A stretch of 64,000 bases of DNA, taken from positions 248,001 to 312,000 of the forward strand of contig NZ_KI911784.1 of the NCBI RefSeq assembly GCF_000516515.1, read 5' to 3'. A program made the position numbers and the translations under genes. Below are positions 1-7,409 of the stretch, piece after piece. Within the stretch, counting starts at the first letter, position 1; each line of letters begins with the position of its first letter. The stretch comes from Chloroflexus sp. Y-396-1 (GTDB taxonomy: Bacteria; Chloroflexota; Chloroflexia; Chloroflexales; Chloroflexaceae). The notes beneath the pieces were generated by a model. It had not been told where the DNA came from. It was given only the letters and a program-made list of their open reading frames with translations, and did no database searches.

Positions 1-1480
1 CAGCGGCAATCAACTTCGCCGTTTGCGGGCCACGTGCGGCCAGAGCTGCAATACGACGTTCGTTGTCAGCCCGAATGGTCGGAAGATCAAAGCCTTCGCG
101 CTGCGCCCGTGCAAGCGCTGCTTCAGCTTCTGCGATTGCAGTGGTGGCCGCCGGTATTGTACCTTGCTGTAATGTATCTGCCAGTCGATCCAGCGCTGCT
201 CGCGCTTCATCAAGCGCTCCATGGCATACTTCCATCCGATACCCCTCGGCGGCTAGCGCCTCTGCGGTGCGGCGACCCTGAGGAATAGCGGCCCGTATTG
301 TTGCATACCGGTCGAGAATGTCCATCAGGGTCTGTCCGATTACCGACGCCTCTTGCGCTGCTTGGATCGCCTCAGTAGCCTCTAATCGCTCTAATGCCGC
401 TTCTGCTCGATGGAGAACAGACTGAATCGGCCCGAGCACGGCTGCATGATCGGTTAATTCCTTCCCAAACTGAGGCAAGCGCTCAGAGACGTCGGTCAGG
501 ACTTTTTTTGCGCGTGAGACATCCTCCTGTGCCTGACGCATCAATGCTTCATAATGAGCACGCCGCTGTTCAAGCGCATCAAGGTGACTGGCAACCTCTG
601 CGGCCTTTGCCTGTAGCCGTTCATAAGCGGTTGCTGCTATCTCTACCTGCTGTACCGATGGTTTTGCTTCACGATCCAGTTGCTCACCGATCTCGTCAAA
701 TGTGACTTTCAAGTCAGCAAACGCTTTGCTCGCCACCTCTTGCATCTGCTCTAATTCGGCTACCGCTACTGGTGGATACGAAATACGGTCAAACTTCGCC
801 TTCTCGAGCGAACTATTAAACCGTTGCCCGAGCTGCACGATCAATGTTCCGATCCGTTCACGGGAATCACGCAACCGTCGCTCAGCAGCCCGGCGGGTCT
901 TTTGACGGCGGTGAAGCTGGTAGGCGCCAACACCAGCAGCCGCAGCTCCAGCCAGACCTAACCCACCGATCACGACGGGGGTTAAATCGGTATTGATGGT
1001 AATCCCACCACCTGGACGTGGCGGATTAACAATGGCCGCTTCAATAGCCGTTAACGCACTTGTTACGCCGCGAGTAAAATCGCCCTCTGACAAACCAGGG
1101 TTGAGTTTATCAGTACGGATCAGCTCATAGTTATCGTTAACAGCCAGTGCGTCGCTCCATTCGTCACCGAACCAGATCGCACTATAGCGATCATTCACTG
1201 CGACGTAAATGGCAATCAGCGTCGATCGCACAGCTCCATCACTACGAGCCAGGCCGTCGGCAATGAGCCGTCGTTCAAAATCAGCTTCACCACCGGAATC
1301 AACAACATACACTGCTACTTGTGCTCCACGGCGTAGCAGTGGGTCAGCCGCAGCGCGAATGGCAGGCTGATTCAGACGTCTAGCGGGATCAACGATCACT
1401 AGCTGCCCCTGCGCCCACACTTGCGTCAGGAATACCAGGGCAAGCAGCAACCCGATCCACCAGCGCAATGCGATTCGCAT
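1..1480 (-). CDS. TPM-domain (YgcG-like) exported protein with long coiled-coil tail, partial
   Basis: The gene runs off the window at its 3' end, leaving about 493 residues. The start at 1480 follows a GAGAGGAG ribosome site. Residues 1-23 look like a signal peptide. Residues 25-150 resemble the TPM domain (a Rossmann-like fold found in YgcG and photosystem II repair proteins). A membrane segment lies near residues 165-187, and the rest is a charged, Ala/Glu/Arg-rich helical region likely to form coiled coils. The probable topology is an external TPM domain and a cytoplasmic coiled coil. The TPM assignment is from overall pattern, not from catalytic residues. The molecular role is unknown; a link to membrane protein turnover or envelope maintenance is only inferred from the family. 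Confidence 0.7.
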   Translation of the reverse strand, partial: MRIALRWWIGLLLALVFLTQVWAQGQLVIVDPARRLNQPAIRAAADPLLRRGAQVAVYVVDSGGEADFERRLIADGLARSDGAVRSTLIAIYVAVNDRYSAIWFGDEWSDALAVNDNYELIRTDKLNPGLSEGDFTRGVTSALTAIEAAIVNPPRPGGGITINTDLTPVVIGGLGLAGAAAAGVGAYQLHRRQKTRRAAERRLRDSRERIGTLIVQLGQRFNSSLEKAKFDRISYPPVAVAELEQMQEVASKAFADLKVTFDEIGEQLDREAKPSVQQVEIAATAYERLQAKAAEVASHLDALEQRRAHYEALMRQAQEDVSRAKKVLTDVSERLPQFGKELTDHAAVLGPIQSVLHRAEAALERLEATEAIQAAQEASVIGQTLMDILDRYATIRAAIPQGRRTAEALAAEGYRMEVCHGALDEARAALDRLADTLQQGTIPAATTAIAEAEAALARAQREGFDLPTIRADNERRIAALAARGPQTAKLIAA

Positions 1481-1632
1481 GCCCGATCTCCTCTCTACAG
1501 CACCTTTCGGTTAAGACGTGAGTATTTGGAGGAAAGAAGATGGGGCAGTGAGCGAAGAGACGACTTCACAGCACGATCCATGCTCTCCTCCTTCTCTTTG
1601 TACGCTGAAACAGCGGCTGACGTTGCATAATT

Positions 1633-2583
1633 TCATGGACGTGGAGAACCGCTGCCTGGATTGGGTAGGTCACGGGCATCTGCGGGCGGTGTCAAACGAA
1701 CAGGACGGTTAATATCACTCAACCGGACATCAAGGACAAACGAAAAAGGTTGAGCCTGCCCTTGCGGATCAGTTGCCGTACCATCGAACGTGATTGTCAA
1801 CTGACGCAGATAGCCATCTGCACATACCAGCATGCGAGCAGAGGCTTCGGAAACGGTACTATCAGGCAATTGGGTAGGTAAGCCAACTGCACCTAGACTG
1901 GAAAAGAGAGCGGTCGTAGCGTCACGGTCGCCCAGGTATTCCTGACATTGCACACCATCTTGCTCTACGACTGCACCAGCAGTGAAGCGGCTGAAATCGG
2001 CACCTGAACGGCTAACTGCGCTTAATGTCGTATCAACCTGAGTTGGCGGAGTAGCGATGGCACTCTGCTCTGGAGTTAATCGGTACCAGACATCGTCGGG
2101 TGCACCGAGGAAGGTAAGTGGCCCGCGCACATAACTGACACCACCAACCGTCATAGCCTGTAGGCCACGGGTTACATCGGCGCCGAGAAACGCTGCCAGA
2201 AAACCGCGCAGTGTGAATGAAACATCGGCACCGGCAAACTGCCCATCGAGAGTCAAGAGATCGGTTAGATTATTCCCCAGATTAAAACCTCCAACCAGAC
2301 CACTCCCACGCAATGACAATTGCATCCGGTAGGTATCGATATTTGCCGTCTGCCGAATTGCCGCCGGAATTGCCGTGCCTGCCGGTTCTGCGACCGGTGT
2401 TGGGGTTAGGGTTGGCGTTGGTAATGGCGTTGGAGTTGGTACCGGCGTAGGAGATGGTACCGGTGTCGGAATGGCTGTCGGCGATGGCGTCGGTGTAGCA
2501 GGTGCACCACATCCGATGAGAAGCACTGTTATCAGAAGAAACACAAATAGACGCACAAAACCGTCCTTTCTGCTCAGACGCAT
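1633..2583 (-). CDS. LppX/LprG-like lipoprotein
   Basis: This is a 316-residue secreted lipoprotein. The start at 2583 is chosen because the TATAAT box at 2618-2623 excludes the longer upstream start, and because it gives a clean signal peptide ending in a lipobox (LIGC, Cys25). Residues 28-65 are a Pro/Thr-rich tether. The remaining domain contains alternating beta segments and a Cys pair, and resembles the LppX_LprAFG family of lipid-binding lipoproteins. Members of that family carry lipids in a hydrophobic cavity outside the membrane; binding here is inferred. It is divergent from a small membrane protein at 2764. The family call is by eye from the overall pattern. Confidence 0.6.
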   Translation of the reverse strand: MRLSRKDGFVRLFVFLLITVLLIGCGAPATPTPSPTAIPTPVPSPTPVPTPTPLPTPTLTPTPVAEPAGTAIPAAIRQTANIDTYRMQLSLRGSGLVGGFNLGNNLTDLLTLDGQFAGADVSFTLRGFLAAFLGADVTRGLQAMTVGGVSYVRGPLTFLGAPDDVWYRLTPEQSAIATPPTQVDTTLSAVSRSGADFSRFTAGAVVEQDGVQCQEYLGDRDATTALFSSLGAVGLPTQLPDSTVSEASARMLVCADGYLRQLTITFDGTATDPQGQAQPFSFVLDVRLSDINRPVRLTPPADARDLPNPGSGSPRP

Positions 2584-2617
2584 CGCTGGGAAGGTACACA
2601 GGGCAATGCGCATGCTG

Positions 2618-2647
2618 ATTATAGCAGTGGCTACGCAGAGATCGCAA
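2618..2647 (-). promoter_or_regulatory. sigma70-type promoter of the LppX-like gene
   Basis: On the minus strand, TTGCGA (2642-2647) and TATAAT (2618-2623) are separated by 18 bp. A transcript would start near 2611, about 30 nt before the chosen ATG at 2583. Confidence 0.55.
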
Positions 2648-2701
2648 AGTAGCGGGTACAGAAGGAAAAGGTGAAGCACCCTGCTTCATTCGCGGTAGCA
2701 G

Positions 2702-2730
2702 TTGCGCTCAGCACATAATCGCAGTATGAT
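2702..2730 (+). promoter_or_regulatory. Promoter of the small membrane protein gene
   Basis: TTGCGC (2702-2707) and TATGAT (2725-2730) are separated by 17 bp, about 33 nt before the ATG at 2764. It is divergent from the promoter at 2618-2647. Confidence 0.45.
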
Positions 2731-2763
2731 ATGACAAACGTATGCGCAGACAGGAGGCGAGCG

Positions 2764-2955
2764 ATGGATCTCTGGATTATGATCGGTATCGTCATCTTCG
2801 TCTTTATTGGTCAGGCCATTTTGTGGTCGTGGGTCATTATTCGGCGCAATCAAGTAGCTCCCGACGTTAAAATCTTTAACTGGCGTGAACTGTCACAGGC
2901 ATTCGATCGCTGGCTTGAAGAACGGCAGCGGCGGCGGCAGCGACGTTCATTCTAG
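2764..2955 (+). CDS. Small single-pass membrane protein
   Basis: This is a 63-residue protein with one hydrophobic helix at residues 4-26, followed by a soluble part that ends in a run of Arg and Gln. The ATG at 2764 is preceded by GGAGGCGAGCG, a good ribosome site, so the upstream in-frame codons are not needed. I do not recognise the family. The basic C-terminus suggests a cytoplasmic tail that could touch nucleic acid or the membrane surface, which is inference only. It has its own promoter and a following hairpin at 3017-3048, so it is probably a single-gene transcript. Confidence 0.6.
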   Translation: MDLWIMIGIVIFVFIGQAILWSWVIIRRNQVAPDVKIFNWRELSQAFDRWLEERQRRRQRRSF

Positions 2956-3016
2956 GCCTGAACGTGCGAGGAATGTCTGCATCATCCGGCAATCGTCGGT
3001 GCTCAGGCCTGATCAA

Positions 3017-3048
3017 CCCCTTTCTGCATCATAAAGAACAGAAAGGGG
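3017..3048. terminator. Hairpin between convergent genes
   Basis: A perfect 10-bp inverted repeat (CCCCTTTCTG / CAGAAAGGGG, arms 3017-3026 and 3039-3048) lies between the ends of the genes at 2955 and 3084. There is no strong T run on either side. It could terminate transcription from both directions. Confidence 0.55.
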
Positions 3049-3083
3049 CAATGGTCATTTCGCTACCGTTTATGCTCCAGCTT

Positions 3084-4163
3084 TCAGGCGGCTACCCGAT
3101 CCCGCTTAAGGGCAGAGGCAAGATCGGCGGCAGTAGTTACCTCTGACAAATCAATACCAAGCGCAACAATTGTCTGGGCAACTTCTGGCCGGATACCAAC
3201 CAGTGTAACGGTTGCTCCCAGCAAACGAGTAGCCTGTACCAGTTGCATCAACCCTGAAGCAACCGTCGTATCAACAAAGGGCATCCCGGTAATATCAATC
3301 ACCAGATGACGGGCGTTTGTCCGATCAATTGCCTGTAGCGCAGTAGCCTGAGCCAGGGCCATTCGTTCTGAGTCAAGCTCACCGACCAACGGCATGATCA
3401 ACGTCTCGTGGGTAACAGGCAGCACGGGCATACTTAAACCACGTATCAGCTCACGTTGACGTTCATTCTCACGTAACAACCGTGACTGCTCGGCCATTTG
3501 CCGTTCCACTTCAGCTAGTGCCTGCTGCAAATCAGCCGTTCGCTGGGCAATCCGTTCTTGCAACCCGTTGCGCTCTTGCTCAAGTACGTCGTTCATCTCG
3601 CGCAGTTGAGCAATTGCACCAAAGAGGCGTTCGTGGAAAACCCAGAGTTGGAGCAGCAAAATCGCACTGATACCTGCTACTCCGGTGAATTGAAACGGCA
3701 ACACCAGCGGTTCCGGAATCGGTGGAAAGAACTGCACTTGCGAACCAACAATCATCGTGGCAATGACCGCAATCCACGCTACAATGAGCAACCGCTTTAG
3801 AGTCGCTCCACTTGCGAAGGGAAGCATTGCGACAATTGCAATCATCGGGCCAAATGCCATTAATGGTGCCAGATTAGGCAAAATAATAGCACCCAGGAAA
3901 CCATACAGGGTCAATGCAACAAAAGAGGTTGTTAATGCGATGCGGATCTGACCACTTTTAGCCTGCCCCCATGCCTGTAGCAGACCAACCACCAGCACCC
4001 AATCGAGAATCATGAGCGCGACCAGGGTAGCAATTTGCCAGATCAGCGCAGACACCGTAGCAATGAGGGCTACTACCCCAACAACCCCTGCCATCCATAG
4101 CAGGAATTGGCGGAGCTGGCGACCCTGCTCGAGAGATAGAGTGGCAATTGTTGGCTTATTCAT
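3084..4163 (-). CDS. Membrane-anchored STAS-domain (RsbR-like) signalling protein
   Basis: The protein has 359 residues. Residues 20-180 contain about six hydrophobic segments, residues 185-240 form a Gln/Glu/Arg coiled coil, and residues 245-355 are a STAS domain. In the STAS domain, D290-I-T-G and D298-T299-T300 match the RsbR/RsbS-type phosphoacceptor loop, with T299 directly after the conserved Asp. The GIRPEVAQT segment near 323-331 is also typical. STAS proteins of this kind relay stress signals to partner-switching kinases and anti-sigma factors; no kinase gene is nearby. The ATG follows GAAGGAAA. A paralogue at 25454-26575 has the same layout but lacks the Thr. Confidence 0.8.
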   Translation of the reverse strand: MNKPTIATLSLEQGRQLRQFLLWMAGVVGVVALIATVSALIWQIATLVALMILDWVLVVGLLQAWGQAKSGQIRIALTTSFVALTLYGFLGAIILPNLAPLMAFGPMIAIVAMLPFASGATLKRLLIVAWIAVIATMIVGSQVQFFPPIPEPLVLPFQFTGVAGISAILLLQLWVFHERLFGAIAQLREMNDVLEQERNGLQERIAQRTADLQQALAEVERQMAEQSRLLRENERQRELIRGLSMPVLPVTHETLIMPLVGELDSERMALAQATALQAIDRTNARHLVIDITGMPFVDTTVASGLMQLVQATRLLGATVTLVGIRPEVAQTIVALGIDLSEVTTAADLASALKRDRVAA

Positions 4164-4253
4164 GCCCGATTTTCCTTCATGACACTGCTACGATTATGTT
4201 GACCCTGCTATGCTACCATATTTTAACAAACGTATAACATACAACGTTTCGCC

Positions 4254-4997
4254 CTAATCCATCGTCAGCCCACCATCGACATCGAGCGTTTCGCCAGTAA
4301 TAAATGCAGCTTCTGTTGAGGCTAGAAAAACGACTGCTGCCGCCACTTCAGACGGCACTGCAAACCGACCCAGTGGAATGAGACGCTGCGCCCGATCTCG
4401 TAATTCCGGCGTCATCGCGGTAAGGAGTGGAGTTTCAACCGGGCCAGGACAAACCGTATTGGCAGTAATCCCAAATGGAGCGAGTTCACGAGCCAACGCT
4501 TTGGTCAATCCAATCGCTCCCGCCTTGGCTGCACTGTAGGCTGCACTACCGAGAATACCACCACCACGTTTACCGGCAACCGAAGCAATCGTAATCAGGC
4601 GACCATAACTTGCCGCAATCATAGCCGGTACTGCGGCACGGCATGTGTTATAGATCGCCGTAAGATTGATGTTCAGCACACGGTTCCACTCTTCTGGCGT
4701 CAAATCGAGAAACGGCGCAGTACTGAGCACCGCAGCATTGTTGACTAGAATATCGATCCTGCCCCACCTGGCAATCAAATCCCCGATTGCCGCCGTCACC
4801 TCATGCATGGCAGCAACGTCAACAACCATACTCTGCGCACGCGGGCCAAGCTGAGCCGCCGTTTCGGCCACCGTCGCAGCATCACGATCAAGTAGCGCAA
4901 CCTGCGCCCCATGTTCAATGAGGGCTTCAGCAACAGCACGCCCAATACCACGTCCGGCACCGGTGACAATTGCCGTTCGGCCATGAAGATCAAACAT
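4254..4997 (-). CDS. Short-chain dehydrogenase/reductase (FabG-like)
   Basis: This is a 247-residue classical SDR of normal length. The nucleotide-binding motif TGAGRGIG is at residues 12-19, NNAA at 86-89, and the catalytic set N111, S139, Y154 and K158 is complete. The C-terminus (GETLDVDGG) is typical of 3-oxoacyl-ACP reductases and glucose-dehydrogenase-like SDRs. It would reduce or oxidise a carbonyl/alcohol pair with NAD(P)H in the cytoplasm; the substrate cannot be told from sequence. The start follows AGAGG. It lies downstream of the STAS gene in coordinates but on the same strand with a 90-bp gap, so it could be read separately. Confidence 0.85.
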   Translation of the reverse strand: MFDLHGRTAIVTGAGRGIGRAVAEALIEHGAQVALLDRDAATVAETAAQLGPRAQSMVVDVAAMHEVTAAIGDLIARWGRIDILVNNAAVLSTAPFLDLTPEEWNRVLNINLTAIYNTCRAAVPAMIAASYGRLITIASVAGKRGGGILGSAAYSAAKAGAIGLTKALARELAPFGITANTVCPGPVETPLLTAMTPELRDRAQRLIPLGRFAVPSEVAAAVVFLASTEAAFITGETLDVDGGLTMD

Positions 4998-5047
4998 AGG
5001 AGACCTCTTTTGAACGAGATAGCACCAATAGGAACATGGTACGTCAT

Positions 5048-5472
5048 CGGCTAACTAGGTCAATTTGGTATCACGCTCGTAATTAGAGCAATACGGTAGA
5101 GCGGAAAGAGAAGCTGTCGAAACCCACTGTGGCAAGAGAGTGCTGAGCGTAAAAAACCTGGGCTTTTGATGAGGACTGCCAATGGCATCGCCATATTCCA
5201 TCGCCGACGAGCACGGCGCCGCCAATATCGTTCGTATCGCCACCGTCCGCCCCGCCACCGTCGCCACCGTCTGCACCGCACCTGTACCATCAGCGGCACG
5301 ACACTGCGTGGTCGGTGTGATCCCCATCAATGCCCAAACGGAGCCGCGAACGAGAAATGGCCATCCGCGGCATGACAACGCGACGAAACTCTTACACGAC
5401 AATAACGTAGGTGCGGTTCGTACACTGCACCTACGCGATGGTAACATGCGCACGATATGAGGAGGATAGCAG
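5048..5472. other. Gene-poor spacer with a repeat-like relic
   Basis: No credible gene is seen. The part from about 5360 to 5453 resembles 26830-26925 by eye (shared GCGGCATG, TGCGGTTCG and GCACCT-CGCGAT blocks), which suggests an old intergenic repeat. The hairpin arms AGGTGC/GCACCT at 5409-5432 lie inside it. Confidence 0.4.
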
Positions 5473-5501
5473 TTGCCAGGAACGCACAATCCTGATATAC
5501 T
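5473..5501 (+). promoter_or_regulatory. Promoter of the parB-like gene
   Basis: TTGCCA (5473-5478) and TATACT (5496-5501) are separated by 17 bp. Transcription would start near 5508, about 70 nt before the ATG at 5576. Confidence 0.5.
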
Positions 5502-5575
5502 TGGCACAATTGTTCGGATACTGAGCAATGACCGGTCGTAGCCGGTCGTTGCATTGGCAGAGGGAGAATGCCGAG

Positions 5576-6631
5576 ATGCAGTTACTCTACCTCGATCCGC
5601 GCCAATTAGAGATTGACCCGACCGGTGTCCGTGAAGAACCGGGTGACATAGCCGGATTAGCAGCCACTATTGCTGAATACGGTCTGCTCCAACCCATTGG
5701 CGTGACCCCAGTCGGCAGTGGACGTTATCGAGTTGTCTACGGCGGGCGCCGTCGGGCCGCTGCCATTCAACTCGGATTAAGTAAAGTCCCGTGTATCGTT
5801 CTTGATAATGACGACCCCGATCTACTGTTACGTCAACTTATTGAGAACGTCCAACGTCAGGACCTCAATGACATCGAACAGGCGCGGGCATTTGCGCGTT
5901 TGCGCGAACATATCATCGCCACCCGCGGCAAACTACCTGACAGCGAACTTGATGAAGCTGTTGGTCAGGCAGTTGGTCTCGGAGCACGCACAATTCGGCG
6001 CTACCTTGGCCTACTAGAGCTGCCTGAAGAGGTCCAGCAGATGATTCGCCGTGGCGAGCTAAATGTCACTCAGGCCCAACATCTGCGTCGCATCACCAAC
6101 CCGAAAACGCAGATCGATCTGGCCCGATTCGCGGTGGAAGAGGGTATGTCAGCAGCCGAATTAAGTCGGCTGACAACGTACTTTGCAGCCAACCCTAACC
6201 TGACCCTCGAAGTGGCATTACAGGCGCTCGAGCAGGGTGAGGAACTACGTACCAAAGCAACAACCGCGACCGGTAGCGGCGGCCCCTTGAGCCACACACC
6301 AGGCATTACGGTCGAACTTCCCGATCACGACGATAGCTGGGAAGATGAGACGGATACTAACACTAGCGCATACCTGACGGTAGACGAAGAGACAATTGAG
6401 AATCAACCGAAAAATAAGGTGCGCGTCTTCCGCATTCGTTCACTCGACCAGATGGTTGATGAAAGTGATCGGTTGGCACGTGCCGTGCACGACGGTGATC
6501 TGATCAAGTGGATCGAACGTGACGAAGGGGCAGTCTTTAAAGTACGACTGCTGTTACGTCAACTCGAAAGTTTAACCCGCGCCTTACGGGAGATCGCTCA
6601 ACAGTATAACGTACCGCTAGACGACGAGTGA
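5576..6631 (+). CDS. ParB/RepB/Spo0J-family DNA-binding protein
   Basis: The protein has 351 residues from the ATG at 5576, which follows AGAGGGAGA; an upstream in-frame ATG at 5528 has no such site. Residues 6-110 are a ParB N-terminal domain: EYGLLQPIGV, then YGGRRRAAA, then ENVQRQDLNDIEQA. The canonical GERR motif, which binds CTP in ParB clamps, reads GGRR here. Residues 126-172 form the helix-turn-helix region. The C-terminal third is acidic then helical, a possible dimerisation region. No parA gene and no obvious parS are adjacent, so this may be an orphan ParB-like regulator or nucleoid-occlusion-type protein, not the main segregation ParB. Confidence 0.85.
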   Translation: MQLLYLDPRQLEIDPTGVREEPGDIAGLAATIAEYGLLQPIGVTPVGSGRYRVVYGGRRRAAAIQLGLSKVPCIVLDNDDPDLLLRQLIENVQRQDLNDIEQARAFARLREHIIATRGKLPDSELDEAVGQAVGLGARTIRRYLGLLELPEEVQQMIRRGELNVTQAQHLRRITNPKTQIDLARFAVEEGMSAAELSRLTTYFAANPNLTLEVALQALEQGEELRTKATTATGSGGPLSHTPGITVELPDHDDSWEDETDTNTSAYLTVDEETIENQPKNKVRVFRIRSLDQMVDESDRLARAVHDGDLIKWIERDEGAVFKVRLLLRQLESLTRALREIAQQYNVPLDDE

Positions 6632-6640
6632 GAGGGTAAA

Positions 6641-6745
6641 ATTCATAACCTGTCATAATCCTATTCCGAATCGATTGTTTTGTATCATTTCGACACCCCT
6701 TTACCTGCTGCGTGCATATTCATAACCTGTCATAATCCTATTCCG
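6641..6745. repeat. 28-bp perfect direct repeat, two copies
   Basis: Copies at 6641-6668 and 6718-6745 begin ATTCATAACCTG and are identical over 28 bp, with a 77-bp period. They lie just after the parB-like stop codon. Within each copy CATAACCTGTCATAATCC is itself partly repetitive. Confidence 0.85.
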
Positions 6746-6807
6746 GATACCTCGTTGGCACGTCATAGTCTATGAACCCTGTTCATTGATGCAATACGAT
6801 GTATGAG

Positions 6808-6840
6808 CTGTAGGGGTGTAGTGCCGTTACGCCCCTACAG
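6808..6840. repeat. Hairpin-forming element
   Basis: The arms CTGTAGGGGTG (6808-6818) and CGCCCCTACAG (6830-6840) pair over 11 bp with one G-T wobble. It may act as a terminator after the parB-like gene, or be one copy of a dispersed palindromic element. No T run follows. Confidence 0.5.
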
Positions 6841-7409
6841 ATGATCGCACTGATAGTCGCATGGCCAATGTTTATGATGAACACCTCACCTTGGTTATCG
6901 GCGCATTCTATACCCATCGTACCGTAAGGTAGCTCGCGAAGTTCCTTTGTGTCATTGAAAGATATGGGAATAAGTATCCGATGCCCCAGCTAGTACTATA
7001 CATCGCGTTGTCATACCGCACGTCGACCATTTCCATTAACGATCTCGCAGTGGTAATAGGCGTCCCAATTGGTTATTAGACCAAAAGTACTATTGCGATA
7101 GTATGTAGGAGAATGTATATTAATTGTGGGATTCAAAGTAAATACTACAACACAATACGCCTGCTTAAATGAGTACACTGTTATTTCTGAGAGACGTTAT
7201 CGTGTCTTCTCTCTATCTATCAATAAAAAAGGGATAGTGAAAATGGGGTGTGTTCAAATGCGGTTGTCAAGCATACTCATGCCCCCTTCTGGATTTGCTC
7301 CGCTGGTACTCTCTTAGAGCCTACCCGAATAATCCATCATTACATCACTACAGATAAACCTCGGCGATAAATACAATGCGATTCACGAGATTCACAAGGA
7401 GGGGTGAGA

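Larger units (their letters stand above)
6632..7409. other. Non-coding spacer before the giant NHL gene
   Basis: This 778-bp stretch is visibly more AT-rich than its surroundings. It holds a 28-bp direct repeat and a hairpin, listed separately. No convincing gene is seen. The ATG at 7410 of the next gene has a strong AGGAGG at 7397-7402; the GTG at 7404 is too close to that site to be used. Confidence 0.5.

Noticed and set aside
5182-5460. 92-residue open frame in the spacer before parB
   Set aside because: Ala/Thr/Val-rich low-complexity translation, no ribosome site, and it covers the repeat-like relic.
7404-7404. GTG 7404 as the start of the giant NHL protein
   Set aside because: It is one base from AGGAGG; ATG 7410 has the correct spacing.
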